A DNA stretch of 64,000 nucleotides, from positions 16,204,001 to 16,268,000 of the forward strand of contig NC_134373.1 of assembly GCF_035582795.1 (NCBI RefSeq), read 5' to 3'. Numbering within the stretch: position 1 is the first letter of the stretch; each line of letters starts with the position of its first letter. Shown piece by piece: positions 48,901 through 60,900 of the stretch. The notes beneath the pieces are model-generated. The model was not told where the DNA came from. It saw only the letters and a program-made list of their open reading frames with translations, and did not search any database. Source of the DNA: Mycteria americana (lineage: Eukaryota > Chordata > Aves > Ciconiiformes > Ciconiidae). Both the position numbers and the translations under genes were made by a program.

Positions 48901-51900
48901 TCTGGTGAAGCACCGCACAATGAACACTTATACTTCAATTCTTCTCTCTTCCACTACAGATCAGCCAGCATCACTAACCTGTCACTGGATCGGTCAGGTT
49001 CACCAATGGTGCCTGCCTATGAGACATCTGTCAGCCCCCAGGCCAGTCGCACACATATGAAAGCAGAGGCCAGCGAAGATGAGCGCAAAATCCTTCTGGT
49101 ACTTTTCAGATTTCTGTTTGTCTTGCTCTGTGAAGGCAATGAAGTTTGCTTTTCTTGTATCATGCCTCAGGAGTATCTTGCTGCCTTTAAAGGCTCTTGT
49201 CTGAGCACTCTTACCTGGACCCCTCCTCCAGGTGGTGCAGGGATGGAGAATATTGATGCTGCTTTGGACACTTCCATCTTCCTGAAACAAATCATAGTTT
49301 AATGTGGTGTTTGCATAAAGGTGTTTACAGTTTTAGTCTTGGGAAATGTGTTACACAGTGTGGAGTTGGTGTATGGTGGCTCCTTGTGGGTTAAACCTAT
49401 CATCGTTGCAGCTGTAATGCAATGACCTGATTCTGTATTTGTCTAAGTTCAGATTTTCCCTTTCGTAGGCCACATAATCAGAAACTTTAAATGGCTGCTT
49501 CAGAATGGTTACACCATGATGAATGAGTTAAAGGTGTTACAGATTATTGGGCCAAGACATAACTTGGCCCCTCCCCTTGTTTGCAGAATAAATATAACAT
49601 TTTGTAGAAGGTTGTAGTGACGTACTTTTTCAAAGAAAAATCAATGTGCAGCAGTGTTCTGTGTAATCCTATTATCCCCTCCCCACAGAGGAAGTGTTAT
49701 AGGTGGCAATTACTGTACAATGTTCAGTAGCAAACAGTGTTTCTTTTCTTTGAGAGAGGGGAAGCGTTTCCAACAAATGGGGCAAAAAAGATGCAGAGAA
49801 GGGAAGGGAGTGTTTTTCACACATTAGAAGATTCAAGATTGCTCCCCATTGCCAATTCAAAATCAGGAAGGCCAGTTTCTGTGTTGTCAGGTATTTGCCT
49901 GCTGTCAGCAAAATGCCTACAAGTATTCCTGAGGGTGCAGAAACAGTCTAGTTCCTGTTCAGTTGCACAACTCCTTTCCACGGTGCTCTGTAAATGGATA
50001 ACCACGTGAGGGAGAAACATTTTTAAGGCACATCTTTACACCACCCTGCCCCGTGTGTGTATGTTAATGCAGGAAAAATGAAATTTAAAATGCTGTGAAC
50101 GCAACTTGGACCAAGATGATCAAGTCACAGTGCACTTCAGCTTCACATTGTTTAATTTTTTGTCTGTTTCCTTCCTGGGGGGAGAAGAGGATTGGTAGTA
50201 TCACTTCTGTTCATGTAAGTGCAGAAGATGCAGTGTCAATTAATGTAGGATTTTCTGTGAATTCCCACTGTTTGTTTAATGCCCTTAGCATGTGGAGCTG
50301 ACTCTATATCAGGAGTTAATTTAAAGCTTAACATATTCCATTCAGAAGACTAATGAACTTTGTTCATGAAATAAAAGGTAGAGGAGGATGTACGTACACT
50401 GGGGTAAGCACATACTTCTGTGAACTAGAGGTCAAAATCCTTGAGTTGAAAGGATTTGCTGTGTTCTGCCAGTTTCTCCAGTTTACTGAATTCACCATGT
50501 GAGTTAAGGGTAAACTACAAGGCAGCTGAACTGTGGAATTGCCAGTTGCATCAAATCTTGTGATCCTATGATGTGTTCTGTTACTGATCCATTTGACTCC
50601 CTACCTGATACCAAAGGGGAGCTGCTGACATTGGTTTTAGGATAATACCCAGGACAGACACTGCTGGAAATAAAAGCAGAAAGCCAGTCCAGTAACAGAA
50701 GTGGAGCAAAACTCTTGGATCTCAGGGCACCCTTGGGAAAGTGCAGTAATGTGGGTCTGGCAGTTAACTGGAAAGCTGAAACCAGTTAAAATCTAATTAA
50801 AGCTTTTTTCCCCTTTGTTACACAAAAATAGAGTGAGTGAGTCATTTGAGAAAGTGAGCTGCAGTGTCTCTTCTCCCCCCCTTGGGATGCTCTGTTGTGC
50901 TCTCCAAATAATCCCAGGTCTCAGTTTCCACTCTGCAACAACGTATTGTGCTGTGCCAAGCCAGGGTGTGTATGGGAAAGCAAAAGGGGCCAGGTGCAGA
51001 GAGACAGCTCACTTTGGATGTAGCATAGACTACACAAGAGTTGGCACACATGCTTAACAGGCCCGAAAATAAGTTCAAGGTATAGGCTGAAGTGTTCCAA
51101 GCAGTCAGGGGAAGGGATCCACAGATTCAGAAATGGTTAATTGAGGGAGAGGTACACACATTTTTTGCTTAGTGGCCAAAGCTAGCAGTGTCTAAAAAAG
51201 GCTTGATACTGGACAATAAAAAAGGAATCCTTGATAAGGAATGGTATCCCAGAACTTGAACATAGCAGTGTGCATTGCTGTGTCAAGTACTTGCTTTATA
51301 TCTGGGCTTGATAATGGACTAGTATGCTTCACAAAGCCTAGGTTGAGCACAGATTCTATAGAAAAACCCGCTCCAAAGGATGAGTTTTCATTGTCCTCTA
51401 TATTTACACATGCCACCTGAGTTTGAGAAGAGGGTGCAAGAGGGCAGTAGTGAGGACGTAAGTATCTTGTAGGCAGTACAAAATCTTGCCACATTAAAAA
51501 CAAAAACCCCCTTAACTCTGAGGGTACCCACTTTGTTTCTTCCTTGTTCTCAACTTTATATAAAAGGAGGGCTTTAAGGAGCTGATCTCATGTCTGTTTG
51601 CTGTTTCTCTTTGCACCTTCGCATAGGTTGTGCAGAATGGCTTAGATTTTATGCCAGTTTGTGGAGGGCTCTTGATCTAGAAGCTCATCTGAGGGCCCAG
51701 GTTGATGTCCTTGAAACCAGTACTAAGGTCAGACTAGTAAGTAACTTGCACATCTCCCTGTCCAGGACTCAGTCCAGCTGAAAGATCTGTGGAAGAAAAT
51801 CTGCCATCACAACAGTGGGATGGAGTTTCAAGACCATCGCTACTGGCTGCGGACACATCCCAACTGCATTGTAGGAAAAGAGCTGGTCAACTGGTTCATC

Positions 51901-54900
51901 AGAAATGGGCACATAACCACAAGGTAACCCTGATGCTTTAGGACAGCAGGTGTCTTCTGTCTCTGTGACAGGAGTTGTGAGTTTTAGCTGATAGAGGGTA
52001 CCTTGGACTTCAGAGAGAGACCCCTTTGCAGGGAGATGAGAAAGAAAGAAAATTCAGATCTCTTCTTTACTGCCTACCAAAGCAGGTAGGGTTCTGACGC
52101 TGTGTGGCCCAAAACAACAGGGCACAGGGAGCTACCTGGTTTGGAAGGCAGTGTGGGAGGCAGCTAATGGGACAAGTATCACTCAAACAGGTGGAAAACA
52201 GTGAGTGTATTACAAAGACTGTCCAAAAATGTTCACTGATACTCCAAATGGCAAGTCTGCCCCTGGGATCAGAGATCACTAATAGTGTTTGATAGCTAAA
52301 TTTTTGGTGGGGCTGGCAAACCTTGTAAAGTGGGTATAAAGAATCCGGTGTATTTAACTATGCAAGAGGGGGAATAAAACTGAGATGGTTCTTAAGTGTA
52401 GAGCAACAGTTCTCACTCAGCAGAGGTGCTCAGTATGTGTAATTCAAGCTAACAATATTGGAGGAGCACAAACAATGTCTTAATCATCTGTTGGACACCT
52501 CAGCTGAGTTTAGAGTACTGGCAGTCTCTTCATCTAGCTCCATGCTTGAACCAATACACTCTGCTGCCTCTCAAAATATTATAAAATAGTGTCTGGTTAA
52601 ACATGGCAATGGGATACTGATCAGTCAAATAGTGCATAGCAAACGACTCTTTCCTCTTGTAGCATGCTTGTACCATAAACCATGTGTGTTTAGAACTAGA
52701 CTTAGAAAACCATCTCTATTCTTACACCTCCAGGGTCCAAGCTATTGCAATAGGACAAGCATTGGTTGATGGACGCTGGCTAGAATGTGTCAGTCATCAT
52801 GATCAGCTCTTCAGAGATGAGTATGCTCTCTACAGACCATTACAGGTAAAAGGAGTAGGAAAGCTATGGTTCTTTCTGGGTTTTGCAGCTGAGTAGAACC
52901 TTTTCTAATCCTGTTCTCAGCAGCCATTGTATGTTTTATAAATCAGCTCTCCTGTACAGAGAACTGGGCTCCAGGCCTTTTTCCTTAGTGGTTTAAAGCC
53001 TGAGGAAGCTGTGTTTGCCCAGAAAGCTTTGGGGCTGTCCTCTGTGGAGGATGAGTTGTTACACGTAGCGCTGCCTAAAGTGGAGCACTAATCTAGGCCT
53101 CTCATGGTGGACATCTTCAACGGAGGCCTTGGCATGGCACAGTCTGTGCTTGTGGCAGCTGTGCTATCATGTGCAGAATCTAGAATCTGTGTGCAGTTAC
53201 TGGTGACTGAGACACAACGGTGGTCTTCCGTTTCAAAATTCCTTCTTTAAAAACTTCCAAAGAATGGGTGTTTTCGATATACAGTATTGGACCTTATATA
53301 TTGTATTGGTAACCTTCTTCTGATCTCCAGCGATGACAGTAATAAAGCATTCAGTACCTTAGCCACATGATGCAAGACTGGGAGGGGGTCTTTGTCATGC
53401 CTCCCAAATAGGACTGGCTAGCTGAGGGGGAGGCAGGGAACCAGTGACCAGAGATGCTATTCTACCGTATTTCATTGCAATCAAACTTGCTGAGGGGTAA
53501 GAGCAGTCACTGGCCTGAGTGATGGGGTTGTTTTTTTTAACTGGAAAAAGATATCTCTGTAGCATCTCTGTTACCTGAAAGCATTCAGTTGAGAGTCTTC
53601 CATGTTCTGCAGCTTCTCACAATAAAGAATGGCTCAGCTGTCCCATGGACCTCAGTCAGAAAGCTTGCAGCTGTTAGCATCTTGTCTTCCGTGTGCATTT
53701 GAGCTCTTGGCCACAGTCACATGGTCTTCCATTGAGATTGCTCTGGGCTTCATCTGGCATCTCCCCTAGTTAACTGTACTGTCTCAGCTTGCTAGTAAAA
53801 GCTTGCCCTTAACTAGCAAGTGCTTGTGGATCCCTGTTTGTAACTGTAAGGGGCTTATGTTATTCAAGGTTTAAAGGCAATTCTTGTTCTCATCAGGTCA
53901 AAGCACTGGCTGATCTCATTTCTCCTGGGCAAAGAGTCAGGAGAAACAGTGTTGTTGACTCAGTTGCTTGCTGCACTCACTGTAGCCAAAGGAATGATAG
54001 TGAGAACTTCCTCTTGAGGTGACTGGAGGCATGAGGATGGTTGATAGAAATTGCTTAGATGCTCTCCACGTTCTCTGGCACTCCAGCCAGGCTTTGTTTT
54101 GATGCAGTAGCCCTAGCTAGAGCCTGACTTGTGAGTGAAACTCTTAGAGCTACGTTGGTCAGTCACAGAATTGCTCTAGTAACTTAGAATTAGCCTCCAC
54201 CAAAAGCTGCATGTGCTGGTTTCTGGGCAAAGGGATATGGTCATCACCCACCTCAGCTGAGGATAGGCAGCATTCAAAACTGCTTAGCTGGATGTGGTGA
54301 CAGAAAATGTGCAGGAGAATAAACTTGTCTTTTAGCGCCACTTAGTCACAACTTGTGGGGAGGAGGCAGAGACTAAGCACGTGGGAAGTGTAAAGAAATA
54401 CTTGTTTCCTGTCCCAAAGAGTTCCTATTTCATGCCAAGGGGGGTGGCTCTATGACTAACTCGGCTTAGCCCACTGAGAGTGTCCTCTGATTTTTAAAAT
54501 GTCTGATCTGCATTTGTAGCAGGCTGCTTTCTAAGGCTGCTTAGTATTTCAGCAGAGCTACACTTTAACACCTTTTTTCCTTCCTTGTCTTCTAGAGCAC
54601 GGAGTTTTCGGAAACCCCATCTCCAGATAGTGATTCTGTGAACTCTGTAGAGGGGCACTCTGAGCCATCCTGGTTCAAAGACATCAAGTTTGATGACAGT
54701 GACACAGAGCAGATTGCTGATGAAGGAGAAGATAACTTAGCCAGTGAGTTTCACCTGAGTCTTGTTCTCACTCTGTCTTCTCCCCTGTTATCCCCAGTCC
54801 TTCAGGACATAGTAGTTTAACCATGTCTTGCTTTATGTGTGCCTGTGTGTTTGTGTGTGCGCGCATGGGGCTGTAAGGATCTAAGCAAACTATAACCTAG

Positions 54901-57900
54901 CTAGTCCTCCTGTTTCTTATGATGGATACAGTATTTTGTATTTAGTGGAACCGGTAAAGCTTCATACTTCTAATGGAGGAGAAGCATGTAAATTGCTGTC
55001 TTCTGTTTCTCAGGCAGACTTCTGCTTGATTTGGGCCCTATAGTAATGCACTAAAGAATGCCCAATATGTCAGCATGCACACATGAAGATAAGATTAGAA
55101 CTATGAAAATACTGTATTCCTGTAGTATTGCACACTGGTCTTTATGTATTAAAGACAATTTTTCTCCTCTCCGGTACCCTCATGATACCCATTTGAACCC
55201 TTCTCCTCCCTGTATCTTCCCCCTTACCCAACACTAAAAGACTCCGCCAGCCCTAGCAAGCGCACTTCAGTCAGCAGCTTCCAGTCCACAATGGACAGTG
55301 ATTCAGCCGCCTCCATCAGCCTGAACGTGGAGCTGGACAACGTGAACTTCCATATCAAGAAGCACTCCAAGTACCCACATGTGCCCCCTCACCCTGCCGA
55401 CCAAAAAGGTATGAGGTAGTCACCAGCTGGAGTTGCACATGATGGAGAGCTGGGCCCTAATAATACTGATCTATTTGGACACTACTTTCGTAGCTGTCTT
55501 ACAGAGGGGGAAATATGATATTTAGCTGGCACTCGCTTGCAGTTGTGATGTGCTCACCTCTGAGGAGGCTCAGTAGACCTGTTGAAACACCTTCTCTGCA
55601 GAGTGTGTAACTTCCCCTGTGACTTTCTCTTTGCAGTTGAAGCAAAGTCTCCCGCCCATATGTAGTAGGGCAGATCCACATTTACAGTTTCTGGCTAACT
55701 GGGGTGGAAACCAGTTTGATATGTTTGAGATTTTGAGATATGATTTCTCTACAGTTTGAGATTAAACTGGAAAAGCAAGCAAGAAAAAAACCCCCAAACA
55801 ACAAATGAACAAAATTAACTTGGAAGAGATCTGTGCTGACTTCTAATTGTACCTTAATAAGCTTACATTTGACAGAAGAATCTTACTGATATCCAGTAAG
55901 GCCTAACTTAATCCATATATGTAATATTAGTTCAAAAGAGAACATCCACTTAAGCGAAGTAGGAAGAAATCAAATACTGAGTGTTGAAGACTTCTTTTGA
56001 AAGTTTTTTCTCCTAAATAGGTACTAAATTAAAAGACTCTAAGCAAAATTCTTATGGAGAAAATAATGTGCCTGCCTGCTGACAACTGCATTCTCTAAAT
56101 TGGACAAGGGCTGACTGAAACCAGGGCTTGCCACTGGCTTGGGTCTAGTATATTCTAGTTGCTTTACATGCTGGGTAGTGATTGATGTCTTTGCTCTGCT
56201 TCCTTACCTAAGGTTACATCAGCTTTGTAGACTTCTATCTTTGGCTACTTCTAAGGAGTTTCTTATTCTTAATTATTGTTTCACCCCAACCCTTCAGTAT
56301 TTCCAACTTTAAAAGATGATTTAGTGTTAAATAACTTGAACTCCTTGTCATGAATTCTTCCTTCTATAAAGTTTAATGGATCTCTTCTGTTGTTGTGAAT
56401 CAGAATGCAAGACTTACCTTATGCTTGCATACAGATTGCATTTTCTGAAACTGTGAAATGGTCACTGAAGAGAGTGAGGGAGGAGAACTGGTCACAGCTG
56501 ACTTTCAAAGTATGTTAGACATGGGGGAGAGAGTGAGGCAAATTAGAGGGGGTATTTATCAGTGCCTATTGTAGTAACCTTTTGTTATTTGCTAAAAATA
56601 TGTCTAGAAGAAGGGAAATCTAACTGCTTATTTTTTCCCCCAAAGAGAGGAGTAGAGCAGGTTTGAAATTTGAGTTGATGTCAGATGACTCAACAGTAGG
56701 GATGGGTTGTCAGCAATACTGACACCAGCTCATTGTTGGTTCCTTTCAACTTATTTCCAGCTCGTGCCCTAATCAAATGAAGAGCTAATGCATCTGAAGG
56801 GACGAAAGATGTAGAGAGGGAGAATATATCAATGAATTCCTTTTAGGAGAGAGGGATGCTGGATTAAGTGAGCTTGAAACAGGCCCAGGTGTGCTGCAGT
56901 ATCCTATGAATTTACAGCTGTAGCAGGTTTACCTTTATCAGTGTGTGTTGGCAGTAAAGCAGACAGTAGTCAGTTTGGCTCTGGCCAGTGTTAAAAGACT
57001 TGTAGAGTGATAGTCCTGGCTTCAGACATATCTCAGTCTTTATCTCCTCATACAAAAAGCGGTACATGATGAAGGGGAAACGTAAGAGAGCCTACCTCTC
57101 TCGGAAACTGTTGACCAAATCAAGGCTTCTCGTAGCCAGAACTGAAGCTCTTGTGAGAAAGATTTTGATGATGGAGAGCTCAGAGAAGATCAGCAGAAAA
57201 GGCAAGTGGTGAGGGGACTGAAAGGAGAGACACTTCTGCCCTTGAATTATATATGTTGGCAGCACTCTGCTATCTTTGGTGAATCTCTGCTAGCTGGTGT
57301 TTGTTATCTGTTCCTGAAATGTGTGGTCTCTTAACCAGGTTATTCTGTAGGAGTGTAATTTGTAGTAGAAAACTGTGAACAATTTCTTTTAAGAGAATGG
57401 ATTTGCCTTGAGGGGAAAGTATCAGTAATATGCCCAGAACTGGGATAGTGTGGAGGTGTGAGTCATTAAAACACACTGTGGAGAGGCAGGTGGTATCCTG
57501 AAGTTTTTTGAAAAATCTGTATCCTCTGCAAATACAGGGGACTTACTGTACATCTTTTTCTGGATTCCTGGCATGAGAGTCTCTAGAGGAAAGACCTTGC
57601 CAGAGAGCAACAAGTTAAAATGAATAACAACGTCTTGAATAGCAAGAAACACTCCTTGGCAACAGGGAGACTGAAATTTCATAGGTACTTAGATGTTTGT
57701 TATTCAAGGCCTTCAAAAATTAAGTGGGACAAAACCCTACAGTGCATTCTGCAGTGCCTAGACTAGTGAAATGGATGACTTCTAAAACTTTCTTCTGGAA
57801 ATATTAAAGTTGGAGTGCAAAGACTTTCATCTTGTGTTCCTGATTTGCCCTGGCTATATTCAACAAAAGATGCCATCCAGGATGTTACAGAGTATCACAA

Positions 57901-60900
57901 TGATTAGACAGCCAAGACTAGGTAGTTAAGCTTCTATGTAAAATGGGACATGGTTATTTTAAGAACAGAGTACTGTAGTCAGTCAGTGACATGGTGTGTT
58001 TGCTGCTTTCAGGGGTCAGTAACTTCCCTATGACCATTAGGGACATGTGTAATTTGGCTTGATTTCATTGGAATTGTCTTTTGTCCTTAAACTGGATGGC
58101 AGTGACTTAATTTTCTTTGAAATAATGAAGTAAAACTGAAGATTACACCCACCTTTTTAGGCTAGTAACTCAATTTCTTCACAACTGTGTAAATTACAGT
58201 CATTGGGGGAGGACTGACAGGACAAAACATCAGTGCTAGAAGTGCATGTCAACTTTGATCTAAGCGGTTGGTGGGTTTCTTCAAATGATTAAGGGATATG
58301 CGATTTCCACCAGTCAAAGAGGTCAGCTGCTTTGAAGCAATGGCCTGTGATGTACCAGCTGTGTTTTAGAATGGAGTGGTTTGTATATAGTCCGAGTCTA
58401 ATGGCAGGACTTCTTGTGATGTTATAGGCTGACTAATGTCTGATGTGTTTCCATGAAATTCTAGTGACTCCAAGTTAGCTGGCTTGTAGTATCTTACACA
58501 TGAGTATAGTGATTCATTTATAGTATCATCTGCCTAAAGACAATGGTACTTTATAGTGCATATCAAAATGGAAAACAAAGTAAGATTGCTTTCTGCATTT
58601 AAATTGGGGGAAGAGATTAAGTTATTTATTTTAAATGTGTGCTTTAGTTGCTGTTCTTAAAGATACAGTTATCAATATGGGAAACTTTATTTTCTAAATG
58701 TCCTTGCAGGCAAATATCCTTGATCCTGGTAGCCAGTATTTTGGGTAGTTAGTTTTTGATGCCTGCATCTAGTTAGGAGGGGGAAAGAGAAGAGAATCTG
58801 AGTAACCATGACACAGTTTCTTATCACCATTGCTTGCCAAGGCTTAGTGTGCTGTTGCCAGGAGCCCTTTTGGTGCACCTTCTTTTGAAAAGGTGCACCT
58901 CAGTTTTCGGTGGATATCTGTGGATGCATGCATCCTTGTTTGTGTATCTAGAGGAAAATGTGTGGTTGCTGGCCAGTCTGTTTTGATGTTTAACCTGAGC
59001 AATCCGTAAGGTGTATAAAATCTGTACCTGCTGGTTTCCATTGGAGACCTGCGAATTTCTGCGTGCATTGTGGTATTTGCTTCCAATGATGCCCTTGAAT
59101 ATCAGACCTAAGAATTTGTATGTTCTGGGGTGGGGTTTTTTGGTTCTATTTTTGTTGTTTCGTTTTGGTGAAGGTGTTCAGGGGAGCTTGTAAGATAGTC
59201 TTTTGATAGCTAACTGCTTGCAGACATGTTAGCCACTCTCACCATCTCAAACTCACACCTATGAGTGTGTTATCTGTCCAGTCTAGGAAGAGGTATGGTA
59301 TCTTACCTTATCAGGAACTTCCCCTGGGGCACAATTGGAAGCAAAGTTATAGGAGGTGAAGCTGTATCGAAGTGCTCCTGGTTTGGAGGTGCCACCTGTG
59401 TCTTCATCCAGAGCATAACTAAGGTTAGGTTTCAGCTAGGGTTAACTCCTGCTGTGGCCATGCCGGTCAGGGATATGTGTCAGACCTAATTTGAGTGTGT
59501 TCACAGTAAGAGCTGCTGCCCTGAGGCTGTTGCAAGGTGGAGAGGGATGGAGGTGCTAGTATACATGCTCATGTGTAGGTACAGCATAACATGACTTTCT
59601 CTAGGTAGGCTGTGGATGAATGAATGCTGAGGGTGAGCCAGCTTTTATCAAGCAGTAGGTTGCTTGTAATGCTAAACTCTTTATCTAAGCAAGAGTCGAA
59701 AGGAATCTACAAATAACTATCAAGCTGTAAGGGAGGCTTGCAACTTCTGTTTAGTGCATTCATCATCTATTGAATAACTGTTTGCAAACTGGGCAACTGC
59801 AGACAAGCTCAGATTTTTAAACTGGTGGCATGTAAGAAGGGGTCTCTTGAGTGCTGCTGTTCAGAGATTTGTGTTTGCTTGTGTCCTGTCAACTTTCTGT
59901 TGCTTTCTATTGGTGTCTGAAAGCTGCCTGGCTTTGCATTTTGTTTGTGGCAGTAGGTCTGGACCATTCTCAGGAAAGGTGATGAAGAGTTATCTTTGGA
60001 CTTTGGATCATCACGCTGTATAAGCAATTGGGCTATTGCTCTTGATTTCCCACTGTAGTTCTTGTAGAAGCAAGGAACCAGCTAAAGGCACAACAAGCTA
60101 ACGGCCTCCGGAGCAAACAAGCTTTTTGTAGCCAGCCAGCCTGCATGAAGATCAAGGTTTAGCAAGATAACCAAGTGTAGTAGATGGAGCTTCATTCTAT
60201 TTCCCATATGTAAAGTGATATATAACTCTTGCTTTCCTTTGTTGCTGGGAGTCCACCTCTGTCAGCACAGATTCCTCAAAACACTTTAAACTGTTTTAGA
60301 TGTTAGACTTCTAGCTCTTGAAAGGCAGGCTGTCTTTTGTTTCCTTCACTGTGTAAGATAAATCTTATGGCTGGTCTCTCCCTCAGTCTGAGATACTTCA
60401 TTGGAGAGTGAGAGCAAAATGGCTTCTGAAGCTGCATTTTTAGACCAGAGTGAGGAGGCCGTTCCCTGTCTGGACATTCCCATGGTGTCTGCTCGCAGCT
60501 TAACACATTTGTATTAAGATCTAGAGAAGTGTGGTGTGGGTCAATTGAAAAAGCAAACTCTTAACTCCTAGTTCAGTCTTTGCTTGTGTCTACTTGGTTT
60601 TGTTTCTTCACAGTAATAAGTAGTATTTTCTTGTTGTCTTAGAACTTTTTGATAGAACAAGAATGAGAGGATATTCTTGTCTTGACCACTCATCAAGCTG
60701 TTGCTAAATTGGTGACTAAACACTTAGATGAGTAATGCTGCTTCTTCTGGTGTGGGCGTGTACATTGTAATTATATGGGCGCACCAGTGTAACCTGTCAT
60801 TTTTTTTTGTCTCCGCCTATCTCCCTCTTCTCTCTTCTTTCAGAGTACTTGAATCCTGAAAACGGAGGGCAGCAGATGTTCTCTATAAGTGATGCTTTTA

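Noticed and set aside
48772-49302. A 176-codon frame spanning PIKFYVE coding exon 7
   Set aside because: It is the real exon at 48960-49098 read through its flanking introns. The extra residues have no homology and the splice sites are clear.
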